A stretch of 64,000 bases of DNA, from the NCBI GenBank assembly GCA_030247575.1, contig JAOTRV010000005.1:141189-205188 (forward strand), written 5' to 3'. How positions within the stretch are numbered: the first letter of the stretch is position 1; the number at the start of each line of letters is the position of its first letter. A program made the translations under genes and the position numbers. This document shows positions 8,115 to 14,651 of the stretch, piece after piece. The notes beneath the pieces were generated by a model, which saw only the letters and a list, made by a program, of their open reading frames with translations, had not been told where the DNA came from and did not search any database. The DNA is from Sulfuritalea sp. Lineage in GTDB: Bacteria > Pseudomonadota > Gammaproteobacteria > Burkholderiales > Rhodocyclaceae.

Positions 8115-8995
8115 CAATTCGCCGTACCGCCAGCGTCTACTCTCCCGGCTTCCTGCAACGAATAATCGCTGATCAGCGCAACGTAGCGCGAGGTCATTCC
8201 CATGAAGCGCAGGCGATCGGGTCCCGGCACTTCGCCTTCCCATTCCAGCCCGTCGCCGAGGTCGCGGAAACTCCAGGCCTGCATCGCCTTGGTGAATGCG
8301 GCCTCGCTGCGCTTGATCGAAATGCGGCAGGCAAACTGGCCGGAGAGCGATACGTCGTCGGCGACGCGGTCATCCAGCACCACCTTGCCCATGTCCATTT
8401 CGACCACGCGATTCACCAGCGCCGAAACCTCGTTCAGGCGGTGGCTGGAAATCAGCATCGTGACGTCCTCCTGGCGCTCGGCGAGGAGTTCGAAGAATAT
8501 CTTGCGCGCCTCCGGATCGAGGTTGGCGGCCGGCTCGTCCATCACCAGCACCTTCGCTTCGCGTCCCAGCGCGATCGCGATCAGCAGCTTCTGCTTCATG
8601 CCGCCGGACAGTTTGACGAAGGGGCGCGCCAGGATCGGCGCCAGGTCCAGACCCAGGCGTTGGGCCAGTTCGTGGATGCGCACGGGATCGGTGCCGCACA
8701 GCGCGGCGGAAAAGTCGATCAACTGGCTCACCGGCATTTTCAGCGGCGGCGGCAGTTGCGGCACGAAGCCGATCGAGCCGAGAACTGCGGTGCGTTCCTG
8801 GCGCGGATCGCGGCCTTCGATCGTGACCTGGCCGTCGAAGGTATATTCGCCGAGCAGGCAGCGGATCAGCGTGGTCTTGCCGGCGCCGTTGGAGCCGATC
8901 AGCGCGACCCGCTCGGACAGGCCGATGTCGAGGCTGATGTCGTCGAGGACGCGCGTCTTGCGGAAACTTTTTGCTACGTTTGAAAAACTGATCAT
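8114..8995 (-). CDS. nosF: NosF, ABC transporter ATPase of the nos system
   Basis: 293 residues. Walker A GSNGAGKTT (about residues 35-43), signature LSGGMKQK, Walker B KVLVMDEPAANLDP and the switch histidine in SSHRL are all present. NosF energises NosY for CuZ-site maturation. The last residues, RVDAGGTAN, lie on a copy of the dispersed repeat (8120-8144), so the C-terminus may have been rewritten by it. A hairpin-forming inverted repeat lies between this gene and nosH. Confidence 0.95.
   Translation of the reverse strand: MISFSNVAKSFRKTRVLDDISLDIGLSERVALIGSNGAGKTTLIRCLLGEYTFDGQVTIEGRDPRQERTAVLGSIGFVPQLPPPLKMPVSQLIDFSAALCGTDPVRIHELAQRLGLDLAPILARPFVKLSGGMKQKLLIAIALGREAKVLVMDEPAANLDPEARKIFFELLAERQEDVTMLISSHRLNEVSALVNRVVEMDMGKVVLDDRVADDVSLSGQFACRISIKRSEAAFTKAMQAWSFRDLGDGLEWEGEVPGPDRLRFMGMTSRYVALISDYSLQEAGRVDAGGTAN
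8120..8144 (-). repeat. Dispersed 25-bp repeat, copy in nosF 3' end
   Basis: On the minus strand this reads GAGAGTAGACGC then TGGCGGTACGGCG. By hand count it matches the reference copy at 29849-29873 in 20 of 25 positions. It encodes the RVDAGGTA end of NosF. Confidence 0.5.
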
Positions 8996-9024
8996 GGCTC
9001 GGAAGTAAGAACGAAAGGCGTTGT

Positions 9025-9102
9025 CCGCAGATTTCGCAGATTACACAGATTGAATACCGAAACGGGGTTCGCCCGAATCCGCGAAATCTGCGAAATCTGC
9101 GG
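9025..9102. repeat. Inverted repeat between nosH and nosF
   Basis: Two 27-base arms (9025-9051 and 9076-9102) match in 24 of 27 positions and are separated by 24 bases. Each arm is itself built from repeats of the type GCAGATTTC. In RNA this gives a long hairpin between nosH and nosF with no T-run after it, so it is more likely a stability or processing element, or a dispersed intergenic repeat, than a terminator. Confidence 0.75.
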
Positions 9103-9113
9103 ATCAAGAATCT

Positions 9114-10097
9114 TCATAGCAGCTTGGACAGGCCCTTGACGTCGAAGGTCAGCGAGCCGGTCGGGCAGGTATCGACACAGAGTCCGCAGCGGGTGCAGTC
9201 GGGGCCGATCGGAATTTCCGTATCCACCGCGCGGCCCTTGATCACCGTGTCGAGGACGTGCGGCACCAGGCACACCTTGCGGCAGTCGCCCTCGTGGAAG
9301 CAGCTTTCCAGCCTGTACTTGACGCGCACCGGCGAGAAGATGCCGACCACCCCGTAGGTGAGGCCGATCGGGCAGGCGTAGCGGCACCAGGCACGGCGCG
9401 AAAAGAACACCTCGAACACCAGCAGCGCCAGCACCCACAAGAGGGCCAGCGCCGGCCCGTAGATCAGCGCCCGCGAGACGATGCCGGTCGGCGAGATCGC
9501 CTCGAACACCGTGTAGCCGGTGGCCAGCGCCAGTACGGCGAACACGATCCAGGACAGGGTGCGCAGGCGACGGTCGATGTTCTGGTCGGTCACCAGCTTC
9601 TTCTTCACCAGCCAGAGATGGATCTTCTCTGCCCACTCCGCCAGCAGATGATAGGGACATACCCACGAACAGAACGAACGCCCGCCCAGCAGCAGCCAGA
9701 GCACGAACACCGTGCCGGTGCCGATCACCAGGTTGGTGATGATGTGCTTGTGGGCCAGCATCACCTGCAGCGCAGAATTGAGGTCGATCAGATGGAAACC
9801 GATGAAACGCGACGCGGTCAGCGCACCTTCGAGAATCTGGATGTCGAGCCAGAAGGAAACCGTGAAAAACAGGTTCACCGCGATCAGCACCGCCCAGCGC
9901 CGGTTGCGCCAGGTATGCACCTTCTTCGCATTTTCGTGGGCGAGCATCGCCTCCTGCAGCCGTTCCTTGTTGGTCATGCGCTTGAGTTCGTGAATCTTCT
10001 GCGCAGGCTCCGAAATGGCATCGGGCTTCTTCGCCTCGCGGCCGAACATCACCGCGATCTGGTCTAAGAAGCGGCGTTTCAGATATGGATTCATCAT
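9114..10097 (-). CDS. nosH: NosH/NapH-like membrane ferredoxin
   Basis: 327 residues. Four to five membrane helices carry two cysteine motifs of the NapH type (FCSWVCPYHLLAEW and WCRYACPIG), and the C-terminus has a [4Fe-4S] ferredoxin motif (CTRCGLCVDTCPTG) plus CFHEGDCRKVC. With NosG it is thought to pass electrons from menaquinol or ubiquinol to the periplasmic side in clade II nos systems. The start at 10097 (MMNPYLKRR) overlaps the nosG stop and has a GGGAGG site 9 bases upstream; ATG 10106 lies too close to that site. Confidence 0.9.
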   Translation of the reverse strand: MMNPYLKRRFLDQIAVMFGREAKKPDAISEPAQKIHELKRMTNKERLQEAMLAHENAKKVHTWRNRRWAVLIAVNLFFTVSFWLDIQILEGALTASRFIGFHLIDLNSALQVMLAHKHIITNLVIGTGTVFVLWLLLGGRSFCSWVCPYHLLAEWAEKIHLWLVKKKLVTDQNIDRRLRTLSWIVFAVLALATGYTVFEAISPTGIVSRALIYGPALALLWVLALLVFEVFFSRRAWCRYACPIGLTYGVVGIFSPVRVKYRLESCFHEGDCRKVCLVPHVLDTVIKGRAVDTEIPIGPDCTRCGLCVDTCPTGSLTFDVKGLSKLL

Positions 10098-10960
10098 GTG
10101 TTCCATACCTCCCTCGCGTCGATCACGATGCAGCTCGGCTCGACCGGACAGATCATCTCGCATACGCCACAGCCGACGCAGGGCTCATGCACCACCGGCG
10201 ACTTGCGTCTGGTGCCGTCCGGGGCGAATACGGTTTCAATCGAAATGGCGCCCTTGACCGGGCATTCGCGCACGCACAGGTCGCATTCGGCCACGTCGTA
10301 GGGATGATCGGCGACCTTGATCGGTTTCCAGCGGTCGACCTCCATGTAGCGCATCCGTCCCCCGTAGGCTGCGCCGCGCGCCTGACCCTTGAAGCCCTTG
10401 CCCTGGATTGCCAGGCAGGACTCGGGCCGTGTCAGCCGAGCCACGCCGATGCGCTCGCTGAGGTTGAGCGTCGGCTCGGCATCCTTCTCCTTGGCCTTCA
10501 GGATCGGAGCCGCCGCGAGTTTCGCCCCCTTGCGCACGCCGAGGAAAGCCGGCTTCTTGTACACCAGCGATCCGGTCGGGCAGGCCAGGATGCACTGCAC
10601 CGCGTCGCAGGAAAAATCGCAGGCCTGCTCGCGCGCATCGATATACGGGGTGCCGACACCGACGCCATCGACCAGGTCGGCCAGTTTTATCGCCTGCACC
10701 GGGCAGACCTGCACGCATTGGCCGCACTTGATGCAGGAGGCCAGAAAGTCCTTCTCGTCCAGCGCGCCCGGCGGACGCAGGCGTTTGGTACGGGCATAGA
10801 CCTGCGGCAGGAAGCCGGAGAGCGCGGCACCCATGACGCCGCCGGTCAGCAATATCGTGCGCAACACCCGGCGGCGCGCCTGCTGGGCGCGCTCGCGCGA
10901 GACGGGCGGCTTCGCGGCGCTCGCCGGCTTCGGCGCATCTGGCGGTTTCGTTTCGCTCAT
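10094..10960 (-). CDS. nosG: NosG/NapG-like periplasmic ferredoxin
   Basis: 288 residues. After a basic N-terminus and a membrane or export segment (RRRVLRTILLTGGVMGAAL, Tat-like in spirit) come four [4Fe-4S] motifs: CIKCGQCVQVCP, CDFSCDAVQCILACP, CDLCVRECP and CVGCGVCEMICP. NosG pairs with NosH in electron supply to NosZ or its maturation. Its start overlaps the nosD stop (ATGA) and its stop overlaps the nosH start. Confidence 0.92.
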   Translation of the reverse strand: MSETKPPDAPKPASAAKPPVSRERAQQARRRVLRTILLTGGVMGAALSGFLPQVYARTKRLRPPGALDEKDFLASCIKCGQCVQVCPVQAIKLADLVDGVGVGTPYIDAREQACDFSCDAVQCILACPTGSLVYKKPAFLGVRKGAKLAAAPILKAKEKDAEPTLNLSERIGVARLTRPESCLAIQGKGFKGQARGAAYGGRMRYMEVDRWKPIKVADHPYDVAECDLCVRECPVKGAISIETVFAPDGTRRKSPVVHEPCVGCGVCEMICPVEPSCIVIDAREVWNT

Positions 10961-12339
10961 CCGGTCACCTTGCTCTTGAAAAGTTGCGGTTTGAGGAAGC
11001 GCGGCCGCTCATCCTTCAACGTCAGTTCCGGCGACGAGAAAGGCGCCAGCCGCTCCAGAAAGTCCAGCAGCTCCAGCACCGGCGCGGTCTTGAAGAACTG
11101 CGCCGGCGGCATTTCGATCCATATCTGATCGGCATAGGCATACAGCTCGTAGGGAGTGTCGCCGGTGCCGTTGCGGTCCCGATCGAAACCCTGATAGTCG
11201 TCCCAGTAGTTGCCGCGCCATTCGTTGAGGCCCGACTTGCCGCGACCGGCCTGCACCACGTTGGTCAGATTGCCTTCGAAGGTGTTGTCGGTGACCACAT
11301 TGCCGCCCAGTTCGCTGGTCAACTTCACCGCGACGCCGTTGTAGGCAAATCGATTGTTGCGCATCCATATCTTGCTGTCGGGCTGGAAGGGCGACAGGTC
11401 GGAACCGATGCCGACCGCGCAATAGATGATCTCGTTGCCCTCGATGAGGGCATTGCTGGCTTCCTTGAAGCCGATCGCCATACCCGAGGCGCCCGTGGCG
11501 TGGGAGATCAGGTTGTTCCTCATCACTCCGCCTTCGGTGTACATGAAATACACGCCCACCGCGTTGTCGTAGAAGCTGTTGTCCTCGACCACGTTGTTGT
11601 TGGCGAACATGAAATGGATCGAATAGCGGCTGCGCTTGCCGATATTCTTGCGGTAGACATTGTCGTGCGAATACCAGGCCACCATGTCGCGCGAATCGGT
11701 GACTTCGTTGCCTTCGATCAGGTTGCGGTCGCTGTACCACAGGCGCAGGCCGTCGCCGCGCACGCCCAGGTCGCGCGGCTTGGAGCGCACCTTGTTGTTC
11801 CTGACGATGCTGTCGCTCGACTGCTTGAGGTCGATGCCGAACAGGCAGTTGTCGATCACCAGATTCTCGATCACGTTGCGGTGGCCGCGCACGTCGAGGC
11901 AGGAATCATCCGTGTCGTGCGAATCGCCGGAGCCGGTCAGATGCAGGCCGCGCAGCGTGGCGCCAGCGGTTTCCACCGAGAACACCGTGCCCCGGTCCCC
12001 GGCATCGATGGTGACCTTGCCGTCGCCCTCGATGATCAGCGGCTTGGTCAGTACCACCGGGCCCGCATAGCTTCCCGGCGGCGGCCGCAGCGTCGAACCG
12101 GCCGGCGCCGCGTCAACCAGGATCTGGAAGGGTTTCAGGCCGTGCACGCGCTTGTCGCGCTCGTGGAGCATGAAGGTGGGCTTGGGCCGATCGACGCCGA
12201 CCCTGGGCGCCGTGGACAAGTCCGCCGTCGCTCCCAGCGACGGCGGCTTTTCCTCGTCGCGGTCGGCCGGGCTTGCCACCAGCAGGGAGGAAGCGCCAAG
12301 CAGCAGGGCCGGCAGCAGTCGGACCCAGTGCGCGTTCAT
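10957..12339 (-). CDS. nosD: NosD, periplasmic beta-helix protein for NosZ maturation
   Basis: 460 residues with a signal peptide (LLLGASSLLVASPA), an N-terminal extension to about residue 75 and then beta-helix repeats of the CASH type (VIENLVIDNCLFGIDLKQSS and others). NosD takes copper from NosL and helps build CuZ. The start MNAHWVRLLPALL at 12339 lies 13 bp after the nosB stop and has a GAGGA site about 10 bases upstream. The paralogue at 4078-5301 shares the core and the LERLAPFSSP end. Confidence 0.95.
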   Translation of the reverse strand: MNAHWVRLLPALLLGASSLLVASPADRDEEKPPSLGATADLSTAPRVGVDRPKPTFMLHERDKRVHGLKPFQILVDAAPAGSTLRPPPGSYAGPVVLTKPLIIEGDGKVTIDAGDRGTVFSVETAGATLRGLHLTGSGDSHDTDDSCLDVRGHRNVIENLVIDNCLFGIDLKQSSDSIVRNNKVRSKPRDLGVRGDGLRLWYSDRNLIEGNEVTDSRDMVAWYSHDNVYRKNIGKRSRYSIHFMFANNNVVEDNSFYDNAVGVYFMYTEGGVMRNNLISHATGASGMAIGFKEASNALIEGNEIIYCAVGIGSDLSPFQPDSKIWMRNNRFAYNGVAVKLTSELGGNVVTDNTFEGNLTNVVQAGRGKSGLNEWRGNYWDDYQGFDRDRNGTGDTPYELYAYADQIWIEMPPAQFFKTAPVLELLDFLERLAPFSSPELTLKDERPRFLKPQLFKSKVTG

Positions 12340-12352
12340 GACGCCGGGGTCC

Positions 12353-13327
12353 TCAGGACTCGCGCATCTGCTTGCGACGCAGCAGCAACGCCAGCGCCAG
12401 GCAAGCGGAAGCAATCAGCAGCAGGGCATAGCCCCAGTAGGGATAGGAGTAGGTGGAGAACTGCGCGACCTTGCCCTCGCCGAACACCGTGGGCATGAAG
12501 GGCTTGACGGTAAAAGCGCCCCAGGGATGCATGTTGTGGCCGAAGAACCACAGCCAGCCCGCGTACTCGACGACGAAGAACACCGGCATCAGCGCCGGCA
12601 CCAGCGCCAGCAGCAGCGAGAAGCCGCGGAATTTCGCAACGCCGGCGACGACGATGGCCATCGCCACGATCAACCCGATGATCACGCCCGTCGTAACCAC
12701 GCGCACGTTGTCGCCCCAGACCTTGATCTTGTCCGGTTCCTTGAAGAAAGTGCCTGCGTCGTGGACATAGGAGGCAATGTGGGTCTCCATATGTCCCATC
12801 GCGAATTGATGCACCACCATCCACACCGCCACCGCGGTGAAGCCGGCGCCAAGCACCAGCAGGCGTTTGCGTCCTTCCGGCGCGATGAAGCCCAGCAGCA
12901 TGACCGCGAAGAAGCCGAAGAAGAACTTGGCCAGCGGCTTTTCCACCGGCGCGCCGGTCGAGATCGGGAACATGCCGACGTAATGATTGATGGTGTTCAT
13001 CTCATGTACGCAGTCCAGACCCTCGGCACCCTTGTTGACGTTTTTCTGCTGGTCGAGAACGGGGTTGTAGCGCTCGACCGTGTGGTCGAGGTCCTTCTGC
13101 AGCACCTCGTTGGCCATGCGGGTGCCGACACCGGCCGCACTGCAGCCGTTATAGACGCCATCGAAGTGGAAGTGAATGCGGATACCGTCCGGAAACGCAT
13201 CCTTGGGATAGTTGGGCGCCGTCAGCGATACCCACCAGATGGGCGCAAAATAGGCGGCGATCAGCGCCACCATGGCCACCAGGGTCAGCCCGGTGATCAG
13301 CAAATCCTGCTTTTTTTGGTCTTGCAT
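12353..13327 (-). CDS. nosB: NosB, membrane protein typical of clade II nos clusters
   Basis: 324 residues, about six membrane helices, with a periplasmic loop after helix 1 (YPKDAFPDGIRIHFHFDGVYNGC). NosB is found specifically next to clade II nosZ genes; its function is unknown though it is associated with electron supply or maturation. It begins 84 bp after the di-heme cytochrome gene, and an 11-bp perfect stem lies in that gap (13373-13397). Confidence 0.88.
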   Translation of the reverse strand: MQDQKKQDLLITGLTLVAMVALIAAYFAPIWWVSLTAPNYPKDAFPDGIRIHFHFDGVYNGCSAAGVGTRMANEVLQKDLDHTVERYNPVLDQQKNVNKGAEGLDCVHEMNTINHYVGMFPISTGAPVEKPLAKFFFGFFAVMLLGFIAPEGRKRLLVLGAGFTAVAVWMVVHQFAMGHMETHIASYVHDAGTFFKEPDKIKVWGDNVRVVTTGVIIGLIVAMAIVVAGVAKFRGFSLLLALVPALMPVFFVVEYAGWLWFFGHNMHPWGAFTVKPFMPTVFGEGKVAQFSTYSYPYWGYALLLIASACLALALLLRRKQMRES

Positions 13328-13372
13328 GTTGTGCTCGATCTTATTGGGGAGAAGTGAAGCCGGTCGCGAACG

Positions 13373-13397
13373 CTCCGCACTCCAACGGAGTGCGGAG
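13373..13397 (-). promoter_or_regulatory. Intercistronic hairpin before nosB
   Basis: CTCCGCACTCC and GGAGTGCGGAG form a perfect 11-bp stem with a 3-base loop between the di-heme cytochrome gene and nosB. There is no T-run on the minus strand after it, so it is more likely a processing or stability site than a terminator. Confidence 0.6.
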
Positions 13398-13411
13398 GCT
13401 GCGAATCAATG

Positions 13412-14158
13412 TTATTTCTTCTTGCCACCCTTGGCGGCGGCGGGCTTGGCCTTGCACATCGAACCCGGCATCGTCAGGCTCGCCTGATAGGCCGAGATGG
13501 CCACCAGCTGATCATTGGTGTAGGGCTTGATCACCTTGACCATATCCGGGTTGGCGTTGCGGCGATGCCCGTCGCGAATCTCGGTCATCTGGCGCAGCAG
13601 GTACTTGTAATGCTGGCCGGCGAGCACGGGATAGAACTTCTCCTTGACGCCTTCGCCGTTGGCCTTGTGGCACTCGATGCACTGCTTCTCGTAGAGCGCC
13701 TTTCCGGCGGCGATCTGCTTGTCGGCATCGGGGCCTTCGTACTTGCCATGGTCAACCGGGATGCACAGGCTTTCGATGTAAGCCGAAACATTGGCCAGTT
13801 CCTGCGCGTCGGTCAATTCCTTGGCGAACGGGTACATGGTCGGGTTGTCGCGCAGGCCGGCACGAATGTCGGCCATCTGCTTGATCAGCACCGTCGTGTG
13901 CTGGCCGGCGAGTTGCGGGAACGTGCCGTCGGAACGTCCGGCGCCGGAAGGCAGGTGGCAGGCGCCGCAGACTTCATAGCCTTCCTTGCCGGCCTTGGGA
14001 TCGCCCTTGAGCTTGAGCGCCTCGATCTTCTCGCCTTCCTGGGCGTTCCACTTGTAATCCTTCGACTCGATGCCGGCCTTCTTTTCCGGCGGGGGTCCGG
14101 CCAGCGCAAACGCGGGAATCAGCGCCATCGAGAGCGCGAGGGTCAGTGCCTTGTACAT
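13412..14158 (-). CDS. Periplasmic di-heme cytochrome c of the nos cluster
   Basis: 248 residues with a signal peptide (cleavage near AFALAG) and two CxxCH heme sites, CGACH (about residue 64) and CIECH (about residue 155), each in a c4-like half (FPQLAGQHTTVLIKQM, YPVLAGQHYKYLLRQM). It corresponds to the NosC-type cytochromes that donate electrons to clade II NosZ. The C-terminus is lysine-rich. Its ribosome site GAGGA sits in the loop of a small stem (14160-14175), and a degenerate FNR box lies 65 bp upstream. Confidence 0.9.
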   Translation of the reverse strand: MYKALTLALSMALIPAFALAGPPPEKKAGIESKDYKWNAQEGEKIEALKLKGDPKAGKEGYEVCGACHLPSGAGRSDGTFPQLAGQHTTVLIKQMADIRAGLRDNPTMYPFAKELTDAQELANVSAYIESLCIPVDHGKYEGPDADKQIAAGKALYEKQCIECHKANGEGVKEKFYPVLAGQHYKYLLRQMTEIRDGHRRNANPDMVKVIKPYTNDQLVAISAYQASLTMPGSMCKAKPAAAKGGKKK

Positions 14159-14159
14159 G

Positions 14160-14175
14160 TTGATGTCCTCATCAA
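14160..14175 (-). promoter_or_regulatory. Stem-loop presenting the ribosome site
   Basis: On the minus strand TTGATG-AGGA-CATCAA forms a 6-bp stem with the Shine-Dalgarno bases in a 4-base loop, directly before the ATG at 14158. It may tune translation of the di-heme cytochrome. Confidence 0.4.
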
Positions 14176-14222
14176 TGTGAAATAGCTTTGGCGATCATGC
14201 CATATTCGAATATTAGACGTCT

Positions 14223-14236
14223 TTGATATACCTCAA
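14223..14236 (-). promoter_or_regulatory. Degenerate FNR/DNR-type box
   Basis: TTGATATACCTCAA has a perfect left half site and one mismatch in the right one. It lies in the 108-bp gap before the di-heme cytochrome gene, near a 12-base palindrome ATATTCGAATAT at 14202-14213. It could give a second promoter within the nos cluster. Confidence 0.4.
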
Positions 14237-14266
14237 GTCGCCCGCAATACGCCGCAAGAACAACCT

Positions 14267-14575
14267 CTATTTGATTTCAGAGAGGTACTTTGCCAGTTCC
14301 TTGATCTCCGCTTCCGATACCAGATGCATGACACCCTTCATGGCAGCGGAGTTGCCGTTGGCGCGGGCGCCGCTCTTGATGTCAAGCATCTGCTTCTCGG
14401 CGTACTTGGCGTTCTGGCCGGCAAGCTTGGGATATTCAGGCGTCAGCGGCTTCTTGGCATCCTTGCCGTGACAGGCGATGCAAGTCTTTTCCAGGTAGAG
14501 CGCCTTGCCGTCGGCCAGGGCCGGCGCAGCGAAGGAAACAGCGGCGACGGCCGCGAGAATCAATCCGAGTTTCAT
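14267..14575 (-). CDS. Small mono-heme cytochrome c of the nos cluster
   Basis: 102 residues: signal peptide to about ALADG (residue 23), heme site CIACH at about residues 33-37, and the distal methionine probably in AAMKGVMHL. This small c5/c4-half-like cytochrome is a likely periplasmic electron carrier to NosZ (NosC type in clade II clusters). It follows nosZ across a terminator-like hairpin, so its transcript level may be lower than that of nosZ. Confidence 0.9.
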   Translation of the reverse strand: MKLGLILAAVAAVSFAAPALADGKALYLEKTCIACHGKDAKKPLTPEYPKLAGQNAKYAEKQMLDIKSGARANGNSAAMKGVMHLVSEAEIKELAKYLSEIK

Positions 14576-14591
14576 GGTTATTCCTTTTCGT

Positions 14592-14627
14592 AAAGTAAAA
14601 CGGGGGGCAGTTTAACGCTGCCCCCCG
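14592..14627 (-). terminator. Intrinsic terminator after nosZ
   Basis: CGGGGGGCAG (14601-14610) and CTGCCCCCCG (14618-14627) form a 10-bp stem with a 7-base loop. On the minus strand it is followed by TTTTACTTT. It ends the nosZ transcript, at least partly, before the cytochrome genes. A 14-base palindrome, TTGCGCTAGCGCAA, lies just before it (14637-14650). Confidence 0.8.
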
Positions 14628-14651
14628 GGACCTGCATTGCGCTAGCGCAAC

